From assembly GCF_006539525.1 (NCBI RefSeq), contig NZ_BJNE01000008.1, positions 88,953 through 152,952 on the forward strand: DNA of 64,000 bases, written 5' to 3'. Below are positions 35,035 to 44,180 of the stretch, in pieces (position 1 is the stretch's first letter; the number at the start of each line of letters is the position of its first letter). The notes beneath the pieces are model-generated. The model worked only from the letters and a program-made list of their open reading frames with translations. It had not been told where the DNA came from and did no database searches. Origin of the DNA: Glutamicibacter nicotianae (GTDB taxonomy: Bacteria > Actinomycetota > Actinomycetes > Actinomycetales > Micrococcaceae). The translations under genes and the position numbers were made by a program.

Positions 35035-36381
35035 TCACAACTGCATCTGAGCGGCCAGCGCGAGCAGCAGGCCTTCGTCGGAACGCGGGGAAATCAGCTG
35101 AATACTCATGGGTAACCCCTCATTGGAGCGGCCCACCGGAACGGTGATGGCAGCTACCGAGGCGACGTTCACCATGGACGTGTAGGGGGTGTACTGGCAC
35201 TGCAACATATAATCCACATCTGCCGTGGATTGTGTATAGTACCCGATCTTCGGCGGGATTGACGCCATGGCAGGGGTAGCCACCACATCGAAGGCGGACC
35301 ATTGGCGCACGAAGTCAGCCGCTATCTGCTTCAACCGCGACCCGGCCTGCAGGCTCTGCTCCAGGGAGCGCTCGGCGGCGCGCCGGCGGAAGTCCCTTGC
35401 CAGTTCTCCCAGCAGCGAATCATCCGAGACCTGAACGGATTTCAGCCCGTTGGTCCACACTGCCGCGAAGGTTTCCGGATAGTCGGTGGCATAGTGCAGG
35501 TTCGCCGGCTGGACGCGATGGCGTTCGCCCAGGCGTTCAAGCCCCTGGGCGAAGGCCGCCCGGGCTTCCTGCGACAGCTCAATCTCATAGACGGGTTCAA
35601 AAGGCGAGTGGGTGCTGTACCCGATTTTCAGGCCATCCAGGCGCTGGGGGTAGCTGCCCTGCAGCAACGGCAGGTAGTGGTCCTTCCCGCGCATGGCGTC
35701 CAGCAGCAAAGCCGCATCCAGGGCATCATGGGCCAGCGGTCCGCTGACGGCTAATTTCGGCGCACCCATGGGGTCGGTGTAGCCATCGAGGATGTCGCTG
35801 GGGATGCGCCCCAAGGAAGGCTTCAGCCCCACCAGTCCGCAGGCCGCCGCCGGGATGCGGACCGAGCCGCCGCCATCGGAGCCCGGGCCCAGCGGAATCA
35901 TGCCGGCGGCAATCGCCGCGGCCTGCCCGCCGGAGGAACCGCCCGAAGTGCGCGTTGGATCGAAGGGATTGCGCGAAGGGGGAGCGATGAGGTTCTCGGA
36001 ATAGCTGCTCAGCCCGAACTCCGGGACCTGGGTCTTGCCCAGGATCACCACGCCCTCGGCGCGAAGCCTGGCCACCAAGGAGTGGTCGCGTCCGGCCACC
36101 GCCGCTGGCATGGCCGCGGTGCCGTAGGTGGTAGGCATCCCCGCCACATCGTTCAGGTCCTTGAACGCGGTGGGAAGACCATGCAACCGGCCAATCTCCC
36201 CGCGGGCATGCGCCTCGTCGGCCGCTGCCGCGGCCTCCATCGCATTCTCCGCCACGTGGACGAAAGCACCGAGGTCCGCCTGCTCTTCGATGCGCTTGAG
36301 GTAGTGCTCGGTCACCTCGCGGCTTGAACGCTCGCCGCGGGCCAGCTCGTCTCGCAATTTCAGGGCGCTTGAGGGAAACAT
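35035..36381 (-). CDS. amidase (amidase signature family)
   Basis: A 448-residue amidase with the Ser-cisSer-Lys triad in place: Lys in PTAFKDLNDVAG, the GGSSGGQAAAIAAG signature, and the nucleophile Ser in PGSDGGGSVRIPAA. It lacks the features that set GatA apart (no gatC or gatB nearby), so it is a general amidase acting on aliphatic, aryl or peptide amides. The gene is divergent from the rhodanese-pheA operon and 53 bases from the POT transporter start, on the same strand but downstream of nothing obvious. Confidence 0.88.
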   Translation of the reverse strand: MFPSSALKLRDELARGERSSREVTEHYLKRIEEQADLGAFVHVAENAMEAAAAADEAHARGEIGRLHGLPTAFKDLNDVAGMPTTYGTAAMPAAVAGRDHSLVARLRAEGVVILGKTQVPEFGLSSYSENLIAPPSRNPFDPTRTSGGSSGGQAAAIAAGMIPLGPGSDGGGSVRIPAAACGLVGLKPSLGRIPSDILDGYTDPMGAPKLAVSGPLAHDALDAALLLDAMRGKDHYLPLLQGSYPQRLDGLKIGYSTHSPFEPVYEIELSQEARAAFAQGLERLGERHRVQPANLHYATDYPETFAAVWTNGLKSVQVSDDSLLGELARDFRRRAAERSLEQSLQAGSRLKQIAADFVRQWSAFDVVATPAMASIPPKIGYYTQSTADVDYMLQCQYTPYTSMVNVASVAAITVPVGRSNEGLPMSIQLISPRSDEGLLLALAAQMQL

Positions 36382-36448
36382 GTCGGCTTTCGACGCAGGA
36401 AATGACTAGTCTTATAAGCAAACACCCTATGTGAGAGGAATGCTAGCC

Positions 36449-36775
36449 GTGAGCGATTTTGAGACTGTCCAGGTCAATGATGTCCCGAAGGACGCCTTCA
36501 TCCTCGATGTGCGCGAAGACTTCGAATGGGAAGCCGGCCGTGCCGCCGGAGCCACCCATATTCCCCTGGGCACCCTGCCGGAGAAGGTATCGGAGCTTGA
36601 CCCGGATGTAGACACCTACGTCATCTGCCGTACTGGCGGCCGTTCGGCCCAGGCCGCCTCGTGGCTCACCGCCATGGGCTACACCGCCTTCAATGTTGCC
36701 GGCGGCTCGGATGCGTGGATCGAAGCGGGCCTGCCAATGGAAGCGGACAACGGCCAGGAGCCAACCGTACGATGA
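36449..36775 (+). CDS. rhodanese-like domain protein
   Basis: A single rhodanese domain of 108 residues. ILDVREDFEWEAGRAAGATH begins the domain, and the active loop VICRTGGRSAQAA carries the catalytic Cys with a CRTGGRS loop as in small sulfurtransferases of the PspE/GlpE type. It would move sulfane sulfur or bind oxyanions in the cytoplasm. The GTG at 36449 lies 10 bases after AGAGGA; the ATG at 36440 is too close to that site. It overlaps pheA by 4 bases (ATGA), a link seen in related genomes but with no known metabolic meaning. Confidence 0.88.
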   Translation: MSDFETVQVNDVPKDAFILDVREDFEWEAGRAAGATHIPLGTLPEKVSELDPDVDTYVICRTGGRSAQAASWLTAMGYTAFNVAGGSDAWIEAGLPMEADNGQEPTVR

Positions 36776-37695
36776 ACTATGCCTATCTGGGACCTGCGGG
36801 CACCTTCACCGAGTCGGCCCTCCTGCAGGTTCCCGGGGCTGCCGATGCGCAGCGGATTCCCGCCTCCAACGTCAACGTGGCGCTGTCCATGGTGCGCGAA
36901 GGTGCCGCAGATGCGGCGATGGTGCCGATCGAGAACTCGGTAGAAGGCGGCGTTTCGGCCACCCTGGACGCGATTGCCCAGGGCGAATCGCTGCAGATTG
37001 TCTCCGAGATCCTGGTTCCGATCACCTTCGTGCTGGCGGTGCGCCCCGGCATCGACTCGCTGGAGCAGATCAAGCAGATCTCCACCCATGGGCATGCCTG
37101 GGCACAGTGCCGCTTGTGGGCCGAAGCAAATATTCCCGGTGCCGCATTCACTCCGGCCTCCTCCACAGCCGCCGGCGCCCTGGCCCTCGAAGAGGCGGAT
37201 CCTCCGCATGATGCGGCGATCTGCTCTCCGCTGGTGGCCCAGGAACGCGGCTTGAAGGTGCTGGTGAGCGGCGTCGAGGACAACGTCGGAGCGGTCACCC
37301 GATTCATCCTGGTCACCCGCCCGGGAAGGATTCCGCAGCCGACCGGTGTGGACAAGTCAACGCTGATCCTGCCGCTTCCAGAAGACCGTCCCGGTGCGCT
37401 GATGGAACTCCTGGAGCAATTCACCGCACGCGGCGTGAACCTGTCGCGCATTGAATCCCGGCCTACCGGCAAGAGCCTGGGGGAGTACTTCTTCTCCGTG
37501 GATATCGAAGGCCATGTGGCCGAGGAACGCGTTGCCGCCGCGCTGTCGGGGCTGCACCGGCTGTCCCCGAAGCTTCGCTTCCTCGGTTCCTACCCGGCGG
37601 CTCAAGGCCTGGAAGCATCCGTGGACACGCACAATTCCGACGCGGCCTTCAGCGAGGCCCGCGCCTGGGTGCAGTCGCTGCGCGACCGGGTCTAG
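36772..37695 (+). CDS. pheA: prephenate dehydratase
   Basis: A 307-residue enzyme turning prephenate into phenylpyruvate for phenylalanine synthesis. The PDT domain shows YLGPAGTFTESAL, PIENSVEGGVSATLD and the TRF motif in GAVTRFILV; the C-terminal ACT domain has LPEDRPGALMELLEQF and the ESRPTG element that binds Phe for feedback inhibition. No chorismate mutase domain is attached, as usual in actinobacteria. Start fixed by the 4-base overlap with the rhodanese gene. Confidence 0.94.
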   Translation: MNYAYLGPAGTFTESALLQVPGAADAQRIPASNVNVALSMVREGAADAAMVPIENSVEGGVSATLDAIAQGESLQIVSEILVPITFVLAVRPGIDSLEQIKQISTHGHAWAQCRLWAEANIPGAAFTPASSTAAGALALEEADPPHDAAICSPLVAQERGLKVLVSGVEDNVGAVTRFILVTRPGRIPQPTGVDKSTLILPLPEDRPGALMELLEQFTARGVNLSRIESRPTGKSLGEYFFSVDIEGHVAEERVAAALSGLHRLSPKLRFLGSYPAAQGLEASVDTHNSDAAFSEARAWVQSLRDRV

Positions 37696-37702
37696 GCACA
37701 GT

Positions 37703-37746
37703 GATCCCCCGGCCGTTCCTCCTGGAGGGGAAACGGCCGGGGGATC
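37703..37746. terminator. hairpin terminator between pheA and the DAG kinase gene
   Basis: GATCCCCCGGCCGTTTC-like arm (37703 on) pairs with AACGGCCGGGGGATC (to 37746) around CCTCCTGGAGG-type inner bases, giving a 14- to 15-pair GC-rich stem. It lies between convergent stops and can serve both. No U tract. Confidence 0.7.
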
Positions 37747-37754
37747 AGCAGCAG

Positions 37755-38801
37755 TTATGGGGCGCGCAGGCGCAGTGCGCTCGGGTTCACGGACACCTGC
37801 AGTTCATTGACCTGGCCGGTGGGGTCCCCATCGATCTGGGTATTCATCGGCTCATCGCAGCGCAGCGACACGCCAGTGGTCTGGTAGAAGCTCATGACCG
37901 GGATCTTGTTCTTGGCGCGGAATGCGGTCTTCAGCAGGATCCACGTCCAGCCCGCGGCCGAGCGGGGCGAGAGCACCACGGCATCCAGCACGCCGTCGTC
38001 GATCTTGGCGTCCGGCACGAAATCCAGGCCCTGCAGCTTGCCGCAATTGGCGAACAGCACCGAACGGACCTTGCGGGTCTGCCAGCTCTCGTCCTCCGAG
38101 AGCTTGAAGCTGACCTTCTTGCGCCGGCCCGGCAGCTGGCGCAGCCCGGCTTCCGAATAGGCAAGCCAGCCAACCTTGGATTTCAGCTCTTCATTGGTGT
38201 CGTCGAACAGGTCTGCGTCGGTGCCCACGCCGGCGATGACCAGGAACGCATGGTCTGCCTCGTTGCCGTCCAGCAGCTGCAGCTTCATATGCCCGACGTC
38301 GATCCGGCGAACCATTCCGCGTACCGCGACCAGCGCCGCGGTATGCAGGTCATCCACGGGGATGTCCACGTTGCGGGCCAGCAGGTTTCCGGTGCCCAGC
38401 GGCAGGATCCCCAGGGACGCGTCGGTGCCTTCGAGCACTTCTGCGACGGCGCGGATGGTTCCGTCGCCGCCGGCGGCAATAATTGTGTCGCATTGCGCAT
38501 CGAGTGCTTCCCGGGCTGCGTCCTGGCCGGGATTCTCCTTGGTGGTTTCAAGGACCAGGGGCGCTTCCAGTCCTGCCTCGGCGCAGACACGGGCCACCGC
38601 TTCCCTCGCTTCGCCAGCACCTGACTTGGAAGGATTGATCACCAGGGCCACCTTTGCAGCGACCGACTGGGCGGCCGCTTCGGGCTGCTTGGCCAATGGC
38701 TTGCTGTAGTTCGAAAGCTTGCGCACCGAATACCAACTGGTCGCCGCGGCGGCAGCTGCAGCAACCACGGCAGAGAAAACGATCACACGATTTGTCTGCA
38801 T
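37755..38801 (-). CDS. diacylglycerol kinase family lipid kinase
   Basis: A 348-residue membrane-anchored protein: a short hydrophobic N-terminal segment (VIVFSAVVAAAAAAATSW), then the DAGK catalytic domain starting VALVINPSKSGAG, with the nucleotide motif IAAGGDGTIRAVAEVLEG and ILPLGTGNLLARNVDIP, and the C-terminal beta-sandwich. It phosphorylates diacylglycerol or a related lipid using ATP. It is divergent from serS with 38 bases between; TACGAT lies 9 bases before the ATG. Confidence 0.9.
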   Translation of the reverse strand: MQTNRVIVFSAVVAAAAAAATSWYSVRKLSNYSKPLAKQPEAAAQSVAAKVALVINPSKSGAGEAREAVARVCAEAGLEAPLVLETTKENPGQDAAREALDAQCDTIIAAGGDGTIRAVAEVLEGTDASLGILPLGTGNLLARNVDIPVDDLHTAALVAVRGMVRRIDVGHMKLQLLDGNEADHAFLVIAGVGTDADLFDDTNEELKSKVGWLAYSEAGLRQLPGRRKKVSFKLSEDESWQTRKVRSVLFANCGKLQGLDFVPDAKIDDGVLDAVVLSPRSAAGWTWILLKTAFRAKNKIPVMSFYQTTGVSLRCDEPMNTQIDGDPTGQVNELQVSVNPSALRLRAP

Positions 38802-38839
38802 AATGCTCTCATCGTACTCATGATTGCTACCCTTAACAT

Positions 38840-40117
38840 GTGATCGACCTGAAAATGCTCACCGAAAATCCGGATTTGTACCGTGCCTCGCAACGCGCGC
38901 GCGGTGCCGACGAGTCGTTAATCGACCAGCTGCTGGCAGCTGACACGGCACGTCGTGAAACCATCGCCACCTACGAGCGCCTGCGTGCCGAGCAGAATGC
39001 GTTCTCCAAGAAGGTCGGCAAGGCCAAGGGCGACGAGCGCGCCGCCCTGCTTGCCGAGGTCAAGGAGCTCGCCGCCGCGGTCAAGTCTGCCCAGGCCGAG
39101 TCCGATACGGCCGCCGCCAAGTGCACCGCGCTGCAGCGTTCCATCCCCAACCTGATCATCGACGGCATCCCCGCCGGCGGCGAAGACGACTTCACCGTCG
39201 TCAAGCACGTGGGAACCATCCGCGACTTCAAGGCCGAGGGCTTCGAGCCGCTGGACCACCTGCAGATCGCCGAGAAGCTGGACGCCATCGACATGGAGCG
39301 CGGCGCCAAGGTCTCCGGCTCCCGCTTCTACTTCCTCAAGGGCATCGGCGCCCGCCTGGAAATCGCGATGATGAACATGGCCCTGGATGTGGCCATGGAC
39401 CACGGCTTCATTCCGATGATCACCCCGACCCTGGTCCGCCCGGAAACCATGCAGGGCACCGGTTTCGACGTCGAGCACGACGACGAGATCTACAAGCTCG
39501 AGCGCGACAACATGTACCTGGTCGGCACTTCCGAGGTGGCTCTGGCTGGCTACCATGCGGACGAGATCATGGATTTGTCCGACGGCCCGATCCGCTACGC
39601 CGGCTGGTCTTCCTGCTACCGCCGCGAGGCCGGTTCGGCGGGCAAGGACACCCGCGGCATCATCCGCGTGCACCAGTTCAACAAGCTGGAGATGTTCGTC
39701 TACGCCAGCGTCGAGGACGCCGAGGCGGAGCACGAGAAGCTGCTGGCCATGGAAGAGGACATGCTCGGCCGCATGGAGCTGGCCTACCGCGTCATCGACA
39801 CCGCCGCCGGCGACCTGGGCATGAGCGCCGCGCGCAAGTTCGACTGCGAAGCCTGGGTTCCGACCCAGGGCACCTTCCGCGAGCTGACTTCGACCTCGAA
39901 CTGCACCACCTTCCAGGCCCGCCGCCTGAATGTCCGCGAACGCGAGATCGTCGACGGCAAGGCAGGCAAGACCCGTTCGGTGGCAACCCTGAACGGCACC
40001 CTGGCCACGACCCGCTGGATTGTCGCGATCCTGGAAAACCACCAGAACCCTGATGGTTCGGTCAACGTGCCGAAGGCCTTGCAGCCGTACCTCGGCGGAC
40101 TCGAAGTGCTCAAGTAG
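38840..40117 (+). CDS. serS: seryl-tRNA synthetase
   Basis: A 425-residue class II synthetase. It has the N-terminal tRNA-binding coiled coil (about residues 30-105, many K/E/A), motif 2 [20 protein letters not shown] with HQFNKLEMF, and motif 3 [32 protein letters not shown] binds serine and ATP. Start: GTG with TACCCT exactly 6 bases upstream and no ribosome site, so the message is probably leaderless. A strong hairpin follows the gene. Confidence 0.95.
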   Translation: MIDLKMLTENPDLYRASQRARGADESLIDQLLAADTARRETIATYERLRAEQNAFSKKVGKAKGDERAALLAEVKELAAAVKSAQAESDTAAAKCTALQRSIPNLIIDGIPAGGEDDFTVVKHVGTIRDFKAEGFEPLDHLQIAEKLDAIDMERGAKVSGSRFYFLKGIGARLEIAMMNMALDVAMDHGFIPMITPTLVRPETMQGTGFDVEHDDEIYKLERDNMYLVGTSEVALAGYHADEIMDLSDGPIRYAGWSSCYRREAGSAGKDTRGIIRVHQFNKLEMFVYASVEDAEAEHEKLLAMEEDMLGRMELAYRVIDTAAGDLGMSAARKFDCEAWVPTQGTFRELTSTSNCTTFQARRLNVREREIVDGKAGKTRSVATLNGTLATTRWIVAILENHQNPDGSVNVPKALQPYLGGLEVLK

Positions 40118-40127
40118 GCAGTGCCGA

Positions 40128-40167
40128 GCAGGTGCCGGCCTCCCCTCGCGGGGCGGCCGGCACCTGC
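40128..40167. terminator. hairpin terminator after serS
   Basis: GCAGGTGCCGGCC pairs with GGCCGGCACCTGC (13 pairs) and the inner CCCC/GGGG extends the stem around TCGC. It is followed by GTTTAACC. It lies 10 bases after the serS stop. Confidence 0.75.
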
Positions 40168-40241
40168 GTTTAACCGGTTGTTCACCTGGTGCTGTGCCTT
40201 GGGTCATCGCCAAATACCTGCGCTGGTGGTTAACTTGAGCC

Positions 40242-41072
40242 ATGACTGTTATGACTAAGCTCGGCAACGACGACCGGCTGACCAAGCAAAAATTGATGAT
40301 TTGCCTTGACGTCGACGGCACCATCGTCAACCACCAGGGCGAAATGAGCCAGCGCGTGCGCGATGCCGCGCGGGCGGTTGTGGCCCAGGGCCACGAAGTG
40401 ATCATCTCCACCGGCCGCTCCCTGGGTGCGGCCCTGCCCATCATGGAAGAACTGGGCATCGACCACGGCTACGTCGTGGTCAGCAATGGCGGGGTGCTCG
40501 CAAAGGTGTCAAAGGACGGCGTCGAGATCCTGCACCGCGAGATCTTCGACCCCTCGTCAGCGCTCACCGCGCTGCGCGAACAGCTTCCCAACGCCAAGTA
40601 CGCCCTGGAAAACGAGCGCGGCGAGTTCCTTTCCAGCGAGACCTTCGGCGACATGAGCTTCGGCGCCGAGAGCAAGGTGGTGGATTTCGGCGAGCTGGTG
40701 AACAGCAAGGCAGTGCGCGTGGTGGTCTTCTCCACCGACAACACCGCAGAGGAATTCGGGCATGCAGTGCAGAGCCTGGGGCTCTCCGGGGTGACCTACT
40801 CGGTGGGCTGGACCGCCTGGCTGGATATTGCAGCCGATGGCACCACCAAGGCCAGCGGGCTGGAGCGCTTGCGCGCCGTCCTGGATTTCCACGCCGATGA
40901 CACGCTGGCCGTCGGCGACGGGCGCAATGACATCGAGATGCTCCAGTGGGCCGGCCACGGCGTGGCCATGGGCCAGGCCCCGGATGAGGTCAAGGACGCC
41001 GCGGACGAGGTCACCGAACACGTTGACGCCGATGGCCTGGCCCTCGTCCTGGAAGGTCTGCTGGCCGGCTAG
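40242..41072 (+). CDS. Cof-type HAD-IIB hydrolase
   Basis: A 276-residue HAD phosphatase: LDVDGTIVNHQGEMS (motif I), ISTGRSLG (motif II), the IIB cap, TKASGLERLRAVL and GDGRNDIEMLQWAGHGVAMG (motif IV). It is placed right after serS, as in other actinobacteria; a link to serine or phosphoserine has no support from sequence since the cap is of the sugar-phosphate type. TAACTT lies 5 bases before the ATG, so a leaderless transcript is possible. Confidence 0.88.
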   Translation: MTVMTKLGNDDRLTKQKLMICLDVDGTIVNHQGEMSQRVRDAARAVVAQGHEVIISTGRSLGAALPIMEELGIDHGYVVVSNGGVLAKVSKDGVEILHREIFDPSSALTALREQLPNAKYALENERGEFLSSETFGDMSFGAESKVVDFGELVNSKAVRVVVFSTDNTAEEFGHAVQSLGLSGVTYSVGWTAWLDIAADGTTKASGLERLRAVLDFHADDTLAVGDGRNDIEMLQWAGHGVAMGQAPDEVKDAADEVTEHVDADGLALVLEGLLAG

Positions 41073-41081
41073 CAGCCGCTG

Positions 41082-41684
41082 CTACAGCTGGTCGGTGTAC
41101 TCCAGCAGCCGGGCGATCGCCGCCCGCGCACCCAGCTCGTCGTTGTAGCCCGAGCGCACGATCGCCGCGGAAACCGCCTGCGGGGTGATGCCCAGGATCT
41201 CGGCGACGGCTTTCTGCTGCCCGCGCACCCCGGGGGTGAGCAGGTCGACAACCGCCCATTCGGCCTCGGTGCGGGTGCGGATCCAATGCCCGAGCATGCG
41301 CAGCAGGCCTTCGAGCTCGCCGTCCATCTCGTCGTTGCCCGAGGACACGCAGATCGGGACCCTTTCGCCACGGTGGCTGGCGGCTTCCAGGGCGCCGAGC
41401 GCGCGCCGCACCGCCTTGCCTTCGACCAGGCCGGCCTCCACGGGCACCGGCTCATACAGGCTGCCGATGCCCAGCCCGATATTGCAGAAGTTCAGCCGTG
41501 CCGCGCGCAGCAGCGCGTCCACTGCAGCATCGGGGCCATCAGGCACCCCGAGCAGCAGCTGGCCGCTGAGCGCGGTGAACGGTGCGTGCGAGTCGACCTG
41601 CTCCAGCTGGTGCCACAGCTGCTCGCTGGCGGCGGCAACATCGGTGACCGAGCGGGGCCGGGGGCTGAGCGCAACGACAAACAT
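41082..41684 (-). CDS. SatD-like protein with C-terminal helix-turn-helix
   Basis: A 200-residue protein. The N-terminal part (FVVALSPRPRSVTDV ... LLLGVPDGPDAAVDALLRAA ... NIGLGIGSLYEP ... LVEGKAVRRALGALEAA) resembles the SatD-type domain related to nucleotide cyclase folds; the C-terminal part GQQKAVAEILGITPQAVSAA reads as a helix-turn-helix. The cyclase-like part lacks a metal-binding Asp pair that I can see. The neighbours are the HAD gene (convergent) and the kinase (divergent). The call is by pattern only; function unknown, perhaps a regulator. Confidence 0.55.
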   Translation of the reverse strand: MFVVALSPRPRSVTDVAAASEQLWHQLEQVDSHAPFTALSGQLLLGVPDGPDAAVDALLRAARLNFCNIGLGIGSLYEPVPVEAGLVEGKAVRRALGALEAASHRGERVPICVSSGNDEMDGELEGLLRMLGHWIRTRTEAEWAVVDLLTPGVRGQQKAVAEILGITPQAVSAAIVRSGYNDELGARAAIARLLEYTDQL

Positions 41685-41790
41685 GCTTCAAGTATTGCCT
41701 GTGCCGGAGGCATTTGTCCTGCAAATGCAGGAAGTGACGCTCTGCGGCGCGCCCCGCTAAGCTGGTACCGGAAACTTCGAAGGAGCGTTG

Positions 41791-42930
41791 GTGGCGGGCG
41801 AAATCATTGCGGGGCGGTTCGAACTCATCGAGCAGATCGCCCGGGGCGGCTCTGGGACCGTGTGGCTCGCCCGCGACCTGCAGCGCGGCCAGCAATGCGC
41901 CGCCAAGCTGATGCGGCAGAGCTACAGCGGCGAGATCCTGCGCTTCGTGCGCGAGCAGGGCGTGAAATTCGACCACCCGCACCTGCTCACCCCCTACGGC
42001 TGGGCGGCCGTCGATGACCGGGTGGTCATCGCCACCGAGCTGATGCGCGGCGGCAACCTGCATACCGCAATGCAGGATTACGGGGCCTTCTCCGCGCCGC
42101 TGGTGGCCGAGATCCTGCTGCAGCTGCTGGACGGGCTGTCCCATGTGCACGAATCCGGCTGGGTGCACCGCGATGTCAAACCCGCCAATGTCCTGCTCGA
42201 ATCCACCGGCGACGGGGTGCCGGTGGTGCGTCTGGCCGACTTCGGGATCGCCACGCACCGCGACGAGCCGCGGCTGACCGAGCACGGCGTGGTGGTGGGC
42301 ACCGCGGGGTTCATTGCCCCCGAACTGACCGACGGGCACCAGCCCGAGCCCTTCCAGGACCTTTATGCGCTGGGCGTGCTGGCGGTGCAGCTGCTGCACC
42401 CGCAGCTGCGCGGCGATGCCCTGGCCGAACGGTGCCGCGCCGGCGGCTTCTGCGCCGAGAAGGAGCTCGAGGAAGTGCTCGACGGACTGCTCTCCCGTGA
42501 TCCGCGGCAACGCAGTGCCGCCGCCGCCCGGGCGCCGCACTCGCTGGCCGGGTTGCGCCGCGAGGACGGCTACGAGGTCGCCTCCGGAGAACGCCTGGAG
42601 GTCTTCGACCACTTCGCGCCGCAGCTAACCCAGGACGCACCTCAGCCATCTGGCACCGAGACGCAACCAGCGGTGCCATCCGAGACGAGAGTCGTGGCGC
42701 AATCCAAGACGCAACCCGCTGCTGAACCAGCACCAGCGCCGGCCCCGAAGCCTTCCCGCAGCGGCCCGCGCTCCGCGGTCCAGCTGCTGCCGTGGATCGC
42801 CCTGCTGCTGGCCCTGGTGCTCGGTGCCCTCTCGTTGTGGCTCGTCTTCGGCCATTCGCCGGACACGGCAACGGCCTCCGCGGCAGCCGCAGTGGCTGGC
42901 GTGGAGGCCGCCTGGCCGCCCGGAGGCTAG
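41791..42930 (+). CDS. membrane-anchored Ser/Thr protein kinase
   Basis: A 379-residue PknA/B-like kinase. The Gly loop is ARGGSGTVWLARD, the Lys lies in CAAKLM, the catalytic loop VHRDVKPANVLL (His126, Asp128), and the activation loop LADFGIATH; the APE-type motif is GFIAPEL. After residue 280 comes a Pro/Ala/Gln-rich linker, one membrane helix (LLPWIALLLALVLGALSLWLV) and a very short outer tail, so there is no PASTA or other sensor domain. GTG start behind AAGGAG. It is convergent with the paralogue surface protein, stops overlapping in CTAG, so a link with the neighbouring VWA system is only by position. Confidence 0.9.
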   Translation: MAGEIIAGRFELIEQIARGGSGTVWLARDLQRGQQCAAKLMRQSYSGEILRFVREQGVKFDHPHLLTPYGWAAVDDRVVIATELMRGGNLHTAMQDYGAFSAPLVAEILLQLLDGLSHVHESGWVHRDVKPANVLLESTGDGVPVVRLADFGIATHRDEPRLTEHGVVVGTAGFIAPELTDGHQPEPFQDLYALGVLAVQLLHPQLRGDALAERCRAGGFCAEKELEEVLDGLLSRDPRQRSAAAARAPHSLAGLRREDGYEVASGERLEVFDHFAPQLTQDAPQPSGTETQPAVPSETRVVAQSKTQPAAEPAPAPAPKPSRSGPRSAVQLLPWIALLLALVLGALSLWLVFGHSPDTATASAAAAVAGVEAAWPPGG

Positions 42931-44180
42931 ACGCGCTGCTTGCCCGCTGCCTGGGCACGCCGGCGCCAGAACCACAAGCCGGCGTAGCCGGCCAGGGCCA
43001 CGGCCGCGCCGCCGGCCAGGGCGCCGAGCTGCGCGCTGCCCGGCAGCCAGCTGCCGGATCCCGCCGCAGTGCCGCCGGATTCTGCCTGGGCCGCCGGTTC
43101 CCAGCCATCGGTGCCGGTGGCCTCACCGGTAACCTCGATGGCCAGCTCGAAGTTCAGCGGGTTCAGCCCGCGCGGCTCATAGGCTGTGCCGGCCACGGTG
43201 ATGTAGTAGTCCCCCGGATAGCCCAGCTTCGGATGCGAGCCGTCGACCTGCAGGTCGCGGGACACCGTCGTGGCCAGGCTGCGGGTCAGCGAGGCGCCGG
43301 CATCGTCTGCAGATAGTTCCTGCTTGGCGGTGCCGGTCATGATGCCATCTTGCAGCAGCGGGTTGTAGGTGCCGGTGACCAGTTCCTTGGCGCTGGCATT
43401 GGGGGAGTCGAGCACGGTCATCCGGTAATTCAGCCGTTGCCCCTGCGCCACATGGACCTTGTAGTACTTCACCTCATTGGGGAGCACCGAGTCCGAGTAG
43501 GCGGCGCCGGAGGACAGTTCGGCCGCGGTGGAGAAGCCGCTGCCGCCGGATACTGCCTGCGGCTCGGCATCCAGCGTGACCGACACCGGCGGCAGATCAC
43601 CTGGGGTGGTGCCGGTGAGCGTGGCAGGATCCAGGGCCGGCTGCACCACGACGGCGATCTGCACCGGCAGCTGCGCATCATCCTGCCAGCGCCCATCGCG
43701 CTGCAGGGACAGGTACAGTTCGTCGTTGTTCTGGTCCAGGCAGCGCGAGTAGCCCTCGGCCTTCTTCGGTTGGGAGTCCAGTGCCACCAGCGGAAGGTTG
43801 TCGATGTTGCGGCGCGAGGTGGAATTGCTGCCCCTGTCGCACCAGTCCCCGTTGGCCTGCACCAGCGCGGCCGATAGTTCGGTGCTCTCCTGGCTGGTGG
43901 GCTGCTGCGATGGATCGACTACCAGCTGCGCGCTCACGTGCAGCCGTTCGCCGTCGGCAATCTGCGGCAGCCGGTAGTACAGCGCGGCGTCGTCGCCGGT
44001 GGTCGGCAGCTCGTCGACCCACTGGCCGGCCTCCAGCTGCGGGGCTGATCCCTGGTCCTGTGCGCCGTCGACCTGCTGGCCGACCGGTTCATGCAACAGG
44101 ATTTTCGCTTCGGAAGCCAACGCCGGGGCGGCCGCGGACAGGGCCAGTCCGGCACAAAGCAGGGTGGCAAGGATTCTCAT
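42927..44180 (-). CDS. secreted, membrane-anchored surface protein, paralogue of the VWA protein
   Basis: A 417-residue exported protein: signal peptide (LATLLCAGLALSAAAPALA), an outer part made of two beta-rich modules, and a C-terminal membrane helix (GALAGGAAVALAGYAGLWFW) with a short Arg/Lys-rich inner tail. Module A (about 22-200) holds two Cys (GDWCDRG, YSRCLDQ); module B (about 205-345) has YSDSVLPNEVKYYKVHVAQG, which looks like a pre-peptidase C-terminal type domain. Both modules match the same modules of the VWA protein upstream, so the pair arose by duplication and this copy has no VWA domain. It overlaps the VWA gene by 4 bases (ATGA). Confidence 0.7.
   Translation of the reverse strand: MRILATLLCAGLALSAAAPALASEAKILLHEPVGQQVDGAQDQGSAPQLEAGQWVDELPTTGDDAALYYRLPQIADGERLHVSAQLVVDPSQQPTSQESTELSAALVQANGDWCDRGSNSTSRRNIDNLPLVALDSQPKKAEGYSRCLDQNNDELYLSLQRDGRWQDDAQLPVQIAVVVQPALDPATLTGTTPGDLPPVSVTLDAEPQAVSGGSGFSTAAELSSGAAYSDSVLPNEVKYYKVHVAQGQRLNYRMTVLDSPNASAKELVTGTYNPLLQDGIMTGTAKQELSADDAGASLTRSLATTVSRDLQVDGSHPKLGYPGDYYITVAGTAYEPRGLNPLNFELAIEVTGEATGTDGWEPAAQAESGGTAAGSGSWLPGSAQLGALAGGAAVALAGYAGLWFWRRRAQAAGKQRV

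Noticed and set aside
35035..36381. Amidase as GatA of the tRNA amidotransferase
   Set aside because: No gatC or gatB next to it, and the C-terminal part does not match GatA; treated as a general amidase.
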